A stretch of DNA of 64,000 bases, taken from Spirodela intermedia (Eukaryota; Streptophyta; Magnoliopsida; Alismatales; Araceae). This document shows, in pieces, positions 34,422 through 47,389 of this stretch. The stretch lies in the NCBI GenBank assembly GCA_902729315.2, contig LR746281.1:2478501-2542500 (forward strand), in the 5' to 3' direction. The notes below the pieces were generated by a model. That model searched no databases, was not told the DNA's origin, and saw nothing but the letters and a program-made list of their open reading frames with translations. The position numbers and the translations under genes were made by a program. Positions within the stretch are counted from its first letter, which is position 1. Each line of letters begins with the position of its first letter.

Positions 34422-34704
34422 CACTGACATCACTAACGCTGAGAAGACCAAGCTTTGTCTCGAGGCAGAGGCACTGGATCGCCTGCGCACTCGTGGTAGT
34501 CGTGAAGAGAGAGCAACATCCTGTAGTTGTTATAGTACGAAGGATACCGGTAATGCCTAGTCTGATGAGGACGGACAGAGTGCCGCAGCTGCTTAGTTTC
34601 GGGAGCAGCAGGAGGCACGTAAGGGGCAGTTGCCCAGAGGCAAATGGGCAGAACATTAGATTCAGAAGGAGGAATGCTGCCATAGCTTGAGTCTTCGTGG
34701 CCAT
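34372..34704 (-). CDS. Secreted 8-cysteine hydrophobic-seed/lipid-transfer-like protein, copy 2
   Basis: This single-exon gene encodes 110 residues. The signal peptide (about 1-24, MATKTQAMAAFLLLNLMFCP) is almost the same as in copy 1. The eight-cysteine pattern is complete: C30, C40, C63, C64, C78, C80, C100, C109. Between the signal peptide and residue 90 it differs strongly from copy 1, including Leu-rich (LLLLPK) and Thr-rich (TTT) stretches. The last 15 residues (ILTACNQPVPNPLCP) are identical because the near-identical tract reaches into the gene. The function is probably lipid binding at the cell surface, as for the family; nothing here narrows it. Confidence 0.85.
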   Translation of the reverse strand: MATKTQAMAAFLLLNLMFCPFASGQLPLTCLLLLPKLSSCGTLSVLIRLGITGILRTITTTGCCSLFTTTTSAQAIQCLCLETKLGLLSVSDVSAILTACNQPVPNPLCP

Positions 34705-34810
34705 GGCACCAGAAGGGGAAGAAGTCAAGATGTGTGGGGGAATTGGTTCGAGTTTGAGGAAAAGAGGACAGGAGTAAGGTGCTTGAGACATTGCAGAAAC
34801 ACTTGCGACG

Positions 34811-34818
34811 CTTTATAG
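34811..34818 (-). promoter_or_regulatory. TATA box of 8-cysteine gene copy 2
   Basis: On the minus strand this reads CTATAAAG, 107 bases upstream of the ATG at 34704, the same position as in copy 1. Confidence 0.7.
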
Positions 34819-36019
34819 AGACAGACTGTCGAGGGGAGAGCAGTCCCAATCAGACTATCAAATCAACAGTAATTGGAAGCCTGGGATAAAGGGTGGTAGT
34901 TCGGAAACTGGAATCTTCCAACTAATGGGGAGAGGAAACGTAGCTCTTATTAATCTGAGTTTTAAAGGAATACTGAACACTATTCCGGGATGAAAATGAC
35001 ACACTAATTTTATAATGATCTGAACGTTCTGAAGATTGCAGAAACATTGATATCTACGAATAGATCAATACTAAAACATTAAATATATGTCATAAATGAT
35101 CCACAGATTTAAAACATGAATTCCAGATCTATTATTAAACTTTCTGTGAGCTGAGATAAACTCATAACAGTGTAATGAGTATTTCTGACGTCAGAGAACT
35201 CGTTTTCAGTGGATTTGATAAGGTTTGACATTTTATCAGTGTTTAAATGAGTTTGCGTTATCAGTCAACTCAGCTATTAAATGAATTGACTTAGTTAAAA
35301 AAATACTAAAATTTATTTCGATTGTAACAGAATTAAATTTTCAGGATGTTTTCAACACATGAATATGAATTATCTTCTGAATGTGAATAGAGTTCTCCCC
35401 TTGAATTCTCTTCTACTTATGCTATTTTTTAGGTCAACAAAGTTGGTCACGTTGGTGATCAAGGTTTTGAACTGTTGGGTCCCTCACATACTCGTCATCA
35501 ATAGTTCAGAGGTGAGCAAAGTCTTCCTCTGAGATCGACGGGAATGCAAATGAGGTTCTATCCAAAAGGTTCATACTTATCTGGGAAATTATTTCATATT
35601 AAAATTCTGTTGGAAAAAAATAAAAGTTTTCTCACTAAACATTAATTTGGTAACATATGGTGATAATTTAGGTTTACCCATCCCCCTTACATATGCTGAA
35701 TCACATTTCTCTTTTTTTCATCTCCTTAAAATAGTAATCAAGACTCTAGATCGAATGTTAATGTGGCAACTGCCAAGCTCAGATCATATGCTCAACATAC
35801 CCTGCCTAGGCCATGTGCGATCCTTTCTTGGGGATTTTTATGAGAGGAAGCCGTTGCTCAAAGTGGACATTTTGTTCGGCTGATCTTCAAGTCCATCGAG
35901 TTCATTAATAAATCGGTTAATTATTTAATTATCACTTAAATTGACGAGTAATATATACGATAAAATATCTTCAACAAGATTAAAGTAAATAAGATTCCTT
36001 GAAAAACTAAGAAAACTTA
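34819..36019. repeat. Upstream DNA of copy 2, shared between array units
   Basis: It aligns with 22366-23470 of unit 1, and in part with 9690-10012 and 50480-51070. No gene is supported. Confidence 0.7.
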
Positions 36020-36735
36020 TATGGACCAGTTTAACCTTTTCCGTCATTGGGCTTATTCGGAACAAGATGATACCCAAATCTAGAGAAAAGCCCAGCCCAA
36101 ATCCTATCATACCTGAGATGAGACTTAAACCTGAATGCATTGGCCCGGCCCAAATCAAGAGAAAACCCAGAAACCGAGCCTTAGCGGTGGGCTCCGATAA
36201 TGCGTGCCACTTCGAAGCCCATAAATGGACTTTATATTTTAGAAACCGTGGCCCAAAAACATGGCCAGGCCTCTGACTGATTTCACAAGAATAGTTACAG
36301 AAATAGAAAATAAATTTAATTTTTCCTATCTAAAAATAAGGAAAAAGTTCGAGGATAACATCGTGCCATGCTGCAGTGGGGCGCATCCATTTTGGTAACT
36401 GGGCGTGGAAAAAACATCAGAATATTCTCGGAACAATTGTTATTTTAGTAAAAATAATTTCATCATGAAAATTAAAAGGCATTTGATGTATGTAATTTAA
36501 TATTTTTATTAGAATTTATCAGACCATTGTAGCGACAAAATCAGACCTGAGACAGGAAAGGGGACACGGGAGTTCAGGCAGTCGGAGATGACACGTGCGC
36601 GCGCATGTGATTGCGTCATCTCGGTAGTCCTGCGGATAGAGCCTCTGATCCCCCGGCAAGTGGCTCCACTGCCTAGGTAGGACATGTCTCCCCCAATTGC
36701 TCCCTCTCTCTCTCTCTCTCTCTCTCTCCGATTGC
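36020..36735 (+). pseudogene. Relic of the SAUR promoter and 5' leader, coding region absent
   Basis: Blocks align with 51070-51670 upstream of the intact SAUR gene: 'gaccagtttaaccttttccg', 'ttcacaagaatagttacaga', 'cagtggggcgcatccatttt', and 'cggagatgacacgtgcg', which retains the G-box CACGTG at 36593-36598. It ends in a (CT)n run at about 36702-36729 and then jumps to unrelated array DNA, so no SAUR coding sequence follows. Residual transcription of the relic is possible but not shown. Confidence 0.7.
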
Positions 36736-39700
36736 AATAGGCATTATTCTGTAATCTTGATACCAATCTTCTGACTAAGTTACGTTGAGGACATCATATT
36801 TGGATTAATAATCAGCAACTATGTGAAGAAATCTCTCTACACCATCGAAGAAAGAGTCTTAAATTATTTTCTTGAGAGGTTTAAGTGTTTTTTTATGACA
36901 AAATCGATGGATGGATAAATTGATGAAACCAAGAATTGTTCAATTATCTATTTAGATGATCTATATTGTGGTTATTGAACAAAGTCTCCCCTCTCTTGGT
37001 TTTCGTACAGCCATGGAATTTTGGCAAGTTGTACTTGAGCCCACCTCTTTCATAAAAGCTTCTAGTTGTTGAGAAGTAAAGCCCTTGCTAAGTACTTTTT
37101 CGACAAAGTTTAGAGATTACTCTACACATTGATCTCTATTAGAAAGTACAATAAGAATTTTTGTTTAATATCATGATTACATTGCTTGGAAGGTCATAAT
37201 AAACAACCCTCATGATCCCAAGGAAATGCACAGTTTTTCTGACCATTTGTATAGAATTTTTCATCTTTGAATGCTAGGACCATCAAATCTTATTTCATGA
37301 TTTAGAGGCAAATGAGATCAAATGAGTTTAGAGTTGCAATGAATCTAAACAGATCTAGAATAAACTTGAAATAAATTGTAAAGGAACATCAATACTTAAA
37401 GGAAACAAAATTGATCAACTTGCTCACAAGTATGCATTATTCTTAAAGCAGCCTAATAAGTGAAATATATAAATGGTTCCCAAGTTCACATATATTTAAA
37501 ATTAACTGAAGAGATCAACTTGATAAAAGTTATATTTAATTGGATTTTACAAATTCATAAAATCACTGTGCTAAGATTTTATAAAACATTTAGCTTAAGA
37601 GAAATTTAATGTTGGTGTTTGTTAACATATCATTTTTCTAGGATAAGTAGGGTTAAATGGTCATAAGTTGCCATTCTAATCGATGTTGAAGTTAATGAAA
37701 TAAAATAAAAAACAAAAAAACAGATTTTAGAAGCATTTTATAAATTTTTATTTAAATTTACATATTAACTTTCAGAAATTTCTGTTTTAACCCTTAGACT
37801 ATAATCTAATGCAATATCCAAGGCATGGCTGAGATACATGTTTTGTTTTTTTTTCCCTTCTTTTCTCATAGTCAAAAGCCTCTTGGAAATAATAGGCCAG
37901 TCACAATAGGCCCAAAGAAGGCCCATTAAGTGAGAGTTTAAATGGGAAGAGAGAAGAGAGAGAAAGGGGGGAAACCTTAGTAGGAGTTAGGGCTTTGCTA
38001 TTTATATATAGTTCTATTATTAGTTGGTGATTTTATTTTAATTTGTGCCCTCTCTCTTTTGATTCTTTGGTAACAAAAATCAAAATGAAATTTTTCTCTC
38101 ATAGTCCTATTATCTGATGGGTTCACTAATGTACACTTGTTGTTATACTTAAATGTATATTATTTAATAATATTTATAACTAAAACTTAATAAAATATTA
38201 GTATAAGAGTAATTACAAGTCGAACACAAGGAGATTGATTGATCTATCGTGAAAACTAATTTAGTTTTTATATAAAGTGATTTTAATATTCAATAAATAT
38301 TTAATAAAAATAATAAAATAGAAGGATGAGGTGAGAAGAATAAAGGAAGAAACATGAATAAAGGAAGGAGGAAAAGAGAGAGAGAAGAGAGAGCTCTCAT
38401 GAAAGACAAGGGAAGAGATCTCTCGCAAAAGAAAGAGGAGGAAATCTCACATGAAACGGAGAGAGAGAAAGGTCCCACAAGAGAGAAGAGAGAGGAGGAA
38501 ATCTCATGTGAGATGGAGAGAGAGAAAGGTCTCACAAGAGAGAGAGAGGGAGATCGATCAATGGAGAGAAAGAGATCCCATGAGAGACAGAGAGAGAAAT
38601 AAGACAATAATAAAGAAAGAGAGAAATATGGTCAACCTGTTTTTATGGTGACCATTATTCTCAGACGAATGTATGCTTGAGAATTCACACACATGACATG
38701 AGGTCAACTATGAATATCTCTAATTTATTTTAACAATTGAACGTTTATTAATCAGCCTTTAATCTCAATGATTTCAGGTTTGAAAATAAAAAATACTTCT
38801 TATTCATAAAATATTGAGAACATGAATACATTGAGATTTGACTATAAAATCAATAGAAAATAAATTGAAAATAATTTTAACTTAACCTCAGATGAGTTTT
38901 GGACGATTTAGAAGAAGAACAAAGATCATTTATCAAGTTTTGAATTAGTTATACTCATTTCAATCGAAACATGTATGAAACAGAAAATAACTTATCATAA
39001 AATATAAATTAAAAAAGAAGATAAGTAAATACCACAAGTAGAAAATAAATTGTTGCCCAAGTTTAGTTTACCCCTTGAGCAACTGGAGATATTAGTGTGG
39101 CAGCTTGGTTTCATCTGAACATGTCATACCACGTTAGAAGTCATAGAAGTATCATCTAGAAGTGTTGCACTGCTTGTCAAAAAGATCTACTGAAAGAGGG
39201 GTCGACCATGCTGTCATTATTGTCAAGGGGAGAAGGGAAGAGCTGATCACTCGCCAAAAGCCTTGAGTGTAGGGGAGGAAGGAACAAAATTGTCGATCGC
39301 TAGAGGCATTGATCACACAAAAGGAGGGAGAAGATAGATTGTCGTATTTGTGACTACCATCAAGATTTTAAAAATAATTGATAATAATTAATTATTATCT
39401 TTATATCCTTGATGGTGATACATGTGTGAACTTAAGTTTCTCTTATCATAGTAGTTCATGAGCTGCTAAATCAAATGTGATTGGTCACGTGGTGTGCTAA
39501 GTGACGTAGGATCAACCTGTCATGAACCGTTGCTGATTGGGAACTTAAGGTACTATGGCATTTCCTTAGCTTTTAGATCATCATTTAAGGTCACGTGCAT
39601 GCTGAGCCGATAGATTACTTTACACATCTAGTATCGCGGTGGTCCATCAACTACATGATTTGGCTAATTTGATGATGTGGCTCACTAAATATCATTGGAC

Positions 39701-42449
39701 CACACTACACTCTAGATGATTGCGTTGAAATAGACAAGAATAGTTAGTCTCATATTGGAAGTTTTTTATCATTTAAGCTGAATATAAATCAAAGTTACTC
39801 TTTGTCAACAAAAATCCCTTCTCCTGAAATAAAATAATACTCAGGGTTATCTTGAGAGAAGGCAAAAAGGTGGTTTGTCCTCATGTGCGCACATGTGTAT
39901 GACACTCTTTGCTCCACGATGTTTGGCCACCAAGACATAATAGGGGAGTGACACACATATGTGTGGAGTGAGTCTTTCTCCAATCGAGCCTAACTCATGG
40001 CTCCACTAGTCTTGGTCTACCCACTCGACCATAGTGCCCCTTCGAGTCAACTGTCAAGTGTTGGCTTGCTAGCAAGCGAAATATTTTTATAGTTTCTAAG
40101 AACATCATGTTCTAGGTTTTCACTAAATTATTTTTTTCGCAAATCATGCTCTAGGTTTCAAAACACTCTTATAATTTCAATGCAAAATTCTCTTCTATAT
40201 TTAAAACTCTTAGAGATCAATATTTTACAAAGATCTTCTCATTTGAGAGATTAAGTAGACATTCAATCATGTCTTTTCTGAAAATATTAAAAATAATTGC
40301 ATCATAGTTAGTTATGATTACTAGCATTACTATGAGGTGTATCCAAAGAATTGATGAAGAAATAAAAGAAGTATGATTAACTTTTTTATTGTCTTCACAT
40401 TTCGAAACTAACTAAATTTGAAAGGTATCATTGCTTCAATGAAGTCAAAATGATCTTGATTCAAATATTTTTTATTTATTGAATCATTTTCTTCTCAATG
40501 ATTGACCAAGCTTCCAAAACCACTCCAATTCTCACAATTTCTATACAAAAAAGTTATCAAAAATCTCAAGATGTGAGAGAGGTGAAAGTTGATGGTTAAA
40601 ACAATATTGGAGAGGTATTTAACCTATACAAAACAATATACTAACAATTGTCACAATTAAGCATTTGAGTATATGTCTGAAGCCTTTTGGTTGAAATATA
40701 TTGGGTAAGCATCCATTTTTATCGAAACAAAAGTGATCATTCACATAATATTAAAATAATATTTTATAATTTCAAACTTATTTGAATCACCTCAAATAAA
40801 GCAAGATTTTCAAATAGATAAATTGAATCATGATCTCAATGTACATCATCGTAATTTTTGGGAAATATGATATTCTAAAAATATTTCTTGATTAATATTC
40901 ATTAATATTCACAAAATCTTTACTAGCCAAATAAACACTTTGAGTTTGACAGATTAATTGAATTTCAACAATGACAAGGACTCATTTCACATCAAAAACA
41001 TATAATAGAAAGAGTTTGCTTTCATATCCCTATTTTACTTTTATAACCCACGATCATTCTAATGTTCAGATCATTATTTATCAACAATGATCATTTATCT
41101 AAATAATCATTCTAATGTACAATTCTGAAAAAAATTACAAACTAATATTTTGAAGTAGTAAAAACAATCAAATTCTATAATTCGATGCAATGGGATTCAA
41201 ATGGATTCCTTGAAATTTTATTTGAATAGAATACATAATTTTACTTTCAGTTTTTCCTAAATATATATTCAATAAATCTATGCCCATTCATAAAATATTA
41301 TTTAATCATATATTCTACAAAAAGAGTAAATAGCATAATTCAATATATCGATTTGTCTTATATATTTTTTTCATTATCAATATTTTATTCAGTTGATGCT
41401 TCAATGTTTTATGGGTCCACATGGAAAGCAATGAGTCAAAAAACTAATGGACTTTACTAGATCTGCACACTAACATGACAAACTAAGTCAACACACTAAA
41501 GTCTTGGATATGAAAAATGCACAAGTTTCTAGTGGTTAATCTCTTTTTTGCCTCATTTCACTTGACACTCAGTTTCTAATATTTTCATTCAAAAAATATA
41601 TTTTTGAACTTCATGAGACCAACAATATCCTAGATGGTGGATTTTACAAGTCTATAACACCCCCTTCTAAACACCAAACCACTAGCTTATCTTTCATCAT
41701 TCATTCCAAACACTAATAGAGTGTTCTTATGGAGAAAATCAAGCTCATTAAACCCAGAATTCAGTTTGAAGAAGGATTTTTCTAACAAATCTTTGATTTT
41801 TTTAACTTATTAGGATACACTACCTTCGTCAAAGATTTTTTATCATTTGTCAATATATCTCTTATCTCATGTGTTATTTTTTTAGAGAAAACCTTTTTTT
41901 AAAAATTTTGTGATTTGATCTAACTTTTGGGTCTCCACGCCCTTTTGTGAGTAACATTTACTCTCTTCTAAAATGAATAATCATCCACGTTTTTAACTTG
42001 AGACCATGCTCAAGACACTTTCTCTCTCCTCAAATGTGCTAAAGCACACTTTCATTTGATTTTCATTTTGATTTGATTTATTTTTGATGTGTCTATCTCA
42101 TTATCTTCATGTGCTTCCTAAAACACATATTTACACAACAAACATAACTATATCAAATAATTCAGATCTTGATTATTAAACTAGTGAAAATAAACATATT
42201 TCTTCTTTACACGATTTATTATCATCATCACAATCCTTGATCCTACAACAAGTATAGACATGAGTTACTCTTTGAAAACATTATTTAAAGAGGAGCAACA
42301 TTCAAAAAACGAAATTTGAGGATATCAACATTTTGTAGAACTTAATTAGGATTTTGTATAACTTGTAATTATTATTTCGAATTCTTGTATCAAAAATATA
42401 TTTTTGAAGTAAATAATGATTTCGCATGCAAATTTAAGTAATATTTTGA
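36736..42449. repeat. Array unit 3, left part: AT-rich DNA with degraded repeats
   Basis: 36740-36870 aligns with 25280-25450, 37060-37280 with 48430-48620, and 42300-42445 with 32290-32425. 38340-38640 is GA-rich with imperfect ~65-bp repeats built on 'gagatggagagagagaaagg'. 37860-38130 has an LTR-like look (TATA-like 'tatttatatatag' after a GA-rich leader), but no ends could be fixed. The rest is unassigned, and no gene is supported. Confidence 0.5.
38345..38620. repeat. GA-rich imperfect tandem repeats
   Basis: Repeats of roughly 65 bp with the shared core 'gagagagaaaggt' and 'ctcacatgaaacg'/'ctcatgtgagatg' variants follow one another at least twice, then grade into pure GA. The open frames in both strands are compositional. 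Confidence 0.7.
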
Positions 42450-44490
42450 TTTTTTTCTTATGTTCATATCTTCATCCTAGCACTTTAAACTAAAAAATAA
42501 GAGAATTTTGGAAAATCAAAATCATTCTTTATAATCTAGAGGTAGAATATATAGTTCTGATTGAAAATATATCTACTAATGAAAAATAATGATTTTGATC
42601 ATATTTTTGTCCTTTTTGCTAATCCCAAATTATGAGCATTAAATATCATATGTATATTCTCATTTGGACACTTTTGAACAAAATAAGAATATCTTCAAAG
42701 ACTTTGCATCAATTAAATAATGATACTCTTGAAGCCAACGCTAAAAAGTTAAAGTAAAAGGGGTTTTTAGCCAACATCAGGGCAGAGTGAGAGAAATAAA
42801 ATCAGGAGAGAGATACACAATGTTCATCTTCTTTCTCGACGGAGTTTAAGTGAGCAATCTGCATCTTTAAGTACTAAATAGAAAGAGGAATCCAACTTCT
42901 ATTTTAACCTTCCAAGTCTTGTCCATGCAAGTGCTGGCAGAAAAAAAGATCAAGGGAATGAGGCCATTGGAAGATTGGAGCTTTAACATTTAGCACGATT
43001 ACTTTTCTCTTCATATTTTAGGATAAGTTTATTACTCAAACTAACATTGAAACTAAGTGTATTTTATAGTTAATATTTTTGGCCTTGTCCAGGCTAATGA
43101 ATATAGAAGAGAGTAATGGGTGCTGCTCTAGCTTGACATTCTAGAGTCTTAAATCTAAAAGTTGAGCTCAAGGAGAAATATTGAGTTAGGTAATGACACG
43201 AAATATAGTGGAGGCTAGTTGAAGCTTTCGTGTTTAGTATAATCTCATTAAGAATTAGTTGAACCCAAGGACATTCTCCTTAGATATCAGAGTAAGTCAA
43301 ATGGTCCAAACAATTATAAACCATAGGTGTGACCACATCCAAAAATATTAAATTGTCATTATAGGTCACCAAAAGTTCAATTCACCCACCTTCCTAGTCC
43401 CATCTGCTACCATAGAATTTTCAACAATACTAAGATAAGATCTTTATACCTATATTTAATCAAATTAATATTTTTTACAAAATTAATAATATGTGAATGA
43501 TTCATGAGAATCTTAAGTTTTTACATATTCAAATTAAAAGATTAACTAAGACATATTTGATTGGTTTATATCAAATTAAATCAAGTTGGAGGAAAATTAT
43601 TTATTGATGAAGCATTGAGTGATTTTGTGGATAATGTTTTTGGACTGAACCAAAAAAATACTAGAATTCAGGTAATTATTGAAAATGCTAAGAATATTTT
43701 TGATGGTAAGGGAATAGATGCACATCTGCTTAAGATGATCCTAAATCCAGACCCTTAAACTCTCTATATTCAAGTATCCTTCAACTCTCTACATTGCCAT
43801 TGTCCGTCTGATTGTGCTAGAAAATCATATTATCTTAGACTCTATAATGCTAGTTCTTTCAACTAAAATATTTATATTAATGATTTGTCTATTTTTGTGT
43901 GCTGAAATGAATTCTCCTTCAAATATAGTAATGATTGGTTTAGGTATTGAATTGTCTGGAATCCCCTTTTTGTTTGATTCACAATTATTCACTGAACATT
44001 ACATAAATTCCTTATATATTTATGATTGGATAGGAGGAAAAACAGATTTCATACTCCGTGCACTCAAGATTATCAACCACAAAATACTGATAATTTAAGC
44101 GTTTTGATGATGACCTTACTATATATGAGTAATATAGATGGCTCCATAAATGTGAAAGTCTATATGTGATTCTAAGACATTCTAGGATTCAATAAGATGA
44201 TTAAATTTTGGTGCTTAATAATGTGTAATACACTTAAAATTTACTTGAATTTATTCTATGATTAAAGGAGGAGAAATAACATTATTAGTGGGACTAAAAG
44301 ATGTGTAATATTGATGTTTTTATTTAGCCTGAATTGGGCCTAAAGTGAAACTAAAATTAGTTTCAAAAGAGCCTTTGATGCATTAATTTCATACATGGCC
44401 CATCTTGTGGCCTATTAAGAGGAGATAGAAAGTAAGAGAAAAGGGGCTTTGCCCAATAGTTCTAGCTTCTCTCTCCCTCTACATTTCTCC
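42450..44490. other. About 2 kb present in unit 3 but absent from units 1 and 2
   Basis: Unit 3 matches unit 2 up to about 42445 (unit 2: 32425) and resumes near 44490 (unit 2: about 32605), so this is an insertion relative to the other units. It holds two short plus-strand frames, 43561-43758 and 43814-44098. The second has hydrophobic stretches, but I recognise no family. The ends are not defined. Confidence 0.45.
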
Positions 44491-44511
44491 CTTTGTCTCA
44501 TCCTCTATTAT

Positions 44512-44589
44512 GTGAAGGGGACCTCAATAAATCAAAACAATGAAGAATACGTGAAGGGGACCTCAATAAATCAAAACAATGAAATTTAT
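44512..44589. repeat. Perfect 39-bp tandem duplication
   Basis: GTGAAGGGGACCTCAATAAA and the following 19 bases repeat with a period of 39 (44512-44550 and 44551-44589). The other units have a single, more diverged version, so this is a local slippage or duplication event in unit 3. As 39 is a multiple of three, any frame is preserved. Confidence 0.85.
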
Positions 44590-45941
44590 GCATGTCATCA
44601 AAACAAGTTCAATAGAGACTACGTCAAATTGATCCAAAAAAGAGAACATCAAGCATGGCATTAAATTGGTCAAGTTTTCATCTAGTGATTTAAATTTCAA
44701 AGAAATCATTTTCATCAGAATGTGAAGAAGAAGAAGAAGAAAAGAATAATAGGAAGAGAACAATGCTCAAGTCTACATCAATTCACTATATACTATTTGG
44801 ATAAAGTCAACACAAATGAGGTCAACAATGTTGTCTGATTGATAATGATTGGGTACTTTTATTTCATTTTGTTGACATAAATTCTGGGAGATAAAGTTTC
44901 CTTAGAACATGAAATCCAAGAAAGGTAAAGTGGGGAGATTCTATTGTTTAACTTCTTAGACTTATGGAATATAGAAGATACAATAAGGATCTTTACTATT
45001 TGTGACCACCTAGATTCATAGAATCTATAAAGGGATTTGAGAAATCTCAAGTTCTTAGAGTTGTGAATTCCAATTAATTACTAAATCGAAAACTTAAAAT
45101 TTAAACATCAAGGTTTATAGGAATGCAAGGACAGAGTCCTTGGAGAACTTATAGGTCAAGAAGACAAAAAATTATAACTTTAGTATTTAATTAAGTTGGT
45201 CATGATTATTCTTTAGAAAATTAAATTTTTTCAGCAAAGAAAAAATATCTATTTGACTCTACCTTTGTGACATCATGCCGCCACTTATAAACTGAAAAAC
45301 ATTTTTTATTAATATTGTCCATGAAAAATTAGTTATACACAATCTTAGATGTTCATATATCCTTAAGAAAGCTAGATGGTTAGATCAGATCTCCAATCCG
45401 CATGAAATATATCATATTTTAGTGAGAAAATTTTAATACGACATCACCCTTAACTTTGCCTTACTATATATATTGACGAGAAAATTATTTATCCCACAAG
45501 CAATGGTCTATAATATGTTCTAAATACTCCATATTTGCAGACAAATCCATTCACCCATTTGATCACACTAATCTGATTATCAGACTTCCAATGAAATCTT
45601 TGAGAATTTGTATATATCCTACCACTGTTTCTCATATTTGTGCTTCTCAAATAACATTGCTTTGAAGGATTCTTTAACATATACTTTCACATATTCAATT
45701 CCGTAGGACATAAGCTTTCATGAGGTAATAAAATACTAAATTTTTCATTTCCATTAAATTATGACTTCAAACATAGTTAATCTTGAACCATTTATAATGA
45801 AACCAAATGAAAGGAACCATAAAGTTGACTATTTAAATGCTTCTATGTCATTCTTATCACTTAAACTATATAGCATTTTAATGATAATCTTACTATATAA
45901 ATTTTCATCAACCTAAAATGAAGTAACATAGACAAAACCAC
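44590..45941. repeat. Array unit 3, middle part
   Basis: It aligns with 32690-33060 (including the empty LTR B site near 44935) and with 20400-20900 / 33300-33500 (45750-45940). No gene is supported. Confidence 0.6.
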
Positions 45942-46788
45942 TCTTCTCCACTAGGAGATGAGTCTCCACCTCCTTAGAGTGCACTACATGTGATGAAGAG
46001 CTTCTTCTTGCTATGTGAACTTGAAGATGAAACTTTCTAAGACAAACACCCATCTCCATTTAGCTTATCTTTGCTAAGACAACTATTCAAAATTCAAAAG
46101 TCATTTGAATTTTAACTCCATCAAGTGACAACTGCCAAAGATATTTTTCAACTCATTTTATCAGTTTCTAGAGTTTGCAAAAAGATATAGAGATTACCCA
46201 TGTTATCCATGTCTAAGGAGAAGTTTTGAGGGCATAGACATCACCCCACAATCCTCCTAAATACTCATGATGTCGGAACTTTACCTTTATTATTTAAAAC
46301 TTAATGTTTATTAAAATTGATGATCTTTTGTGTGATTTTAAAGTTTAGAAACTCTTTTCTATTCAATTATAATTCTTCTAACTTTTATAGATATTAATTC
46401 GATCAATTAAATCATCTATAATTATTTATGTTAAAAATACTAAGTAAAACTTTATTTCCATTTGAATCATATTTATTGGGGTATTGACGTCATCTTAATG
46501 TCTGAACCTGAATTTTTCTTTTGTATGAATTTGTAAATATATTGTATCTTCATCATATAGTCTAAAAATCATAAAACATCATATTCTTTCAGAAAAGTTT
46601 TGAAACTTGATATTATCATACATCCTTTTGATTGACTTGAAAATTTTTCATTATTCTTGGAGCCTTTTATCAAATTATCAATATTATAATCATACTAAAA
46701 TATTTTTTAAAAATTAAAATTCATATTTTTTTTAATTTTATAAATTTTAAATTTACATGGTTCATTATACAATGATTAAATCATGTCA
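45942..46788. mobile_element. Old, 5'-truncated LTR of the A/B family
   Basis: From 'aggagatgagtctccacctc' onward the sequence follows the right half of LTR A (from about 16100) with many substitutions, and ends ATCATGTCA at 46788, matching the LTR right end. The left half is missing. Divergence is far greater than between A and B, so this copy is much older. Confidence 0.7.
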
Positions 46789-47046
46789 ATTAACCAAAGT
46801 CTACTCCAACCAATGACCTGCGTTGTTGAGAGAGGGAGGGGGAGGGGATGACAATTCTAGTCTGATTGCATTGGAATAAGGATGGAGGCGAACAAGGCCT
46901 CTCCCTCACCCACATAGTGGACAGCCGACACTAAAGTAGTGCTGTGGAAACAAGACAAGACCACACTAAAACCACAGTAGGGATACACCATAAGGCAGCC
47001 CAGGATGCAAGGGAGACTACACCAGCAAGCACTGTGCCATTGGAAA

Positions 47047-47389
47047 TTATGTACAAGGCAAGTTGGACAGCACTAGCTTGCTAGAGATACTTAGTATCTT
47101 ACAGATGTCACTAGGGATGCTGATGTTGGGACCAAGCAGGTTACACCTTGCTGCATTGAAGAGGACTAATAAGATTCATCAAACGAGAGCAACAGGGGTG
47201 AAGGGGGGAATGAAAGGGTTGAAATGGACCAAGTCCGATACTATGGACCAGAAAACCACAGTCAGCTAGTTTCTCAGTCTCATTGACGCACCTGAAGCCA
47301 AGAAGGTTCAGCAGTTGCCCAGAGGTAAACGTGCAGAAAAATAGATTCAAATGGAGGAATGCTGCATTGGCTTGAGTCTTCATGGCCAT
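47047..47389 (-). pseudogene. 8-cysteine protein gene copy 3, frameshifted
   Basis: It starts with an intact ATG and signal-like segment (MAMKTQANAAFLHLNLFF) and follows copy 4 to RLMNL. There a net loss of about 17 bases relative to copy 4 (49868-49912) removes the CxC cysteine pair and shifts the frame, giving an early stop at 47141. The remaining sequence still aligns with copy 4 to its ancestral stop at 47047-47049. The TATA box is also altered (CTCTATATGTAGC on the minus strand at about 47483-47495). It is not a functional family member. Confidence 0.85.

Noticed and set aside
38354-38602. Glu/Lys/Arg-rich 82-codon frame
   Set aside because: Product of the GA-rich repeats.
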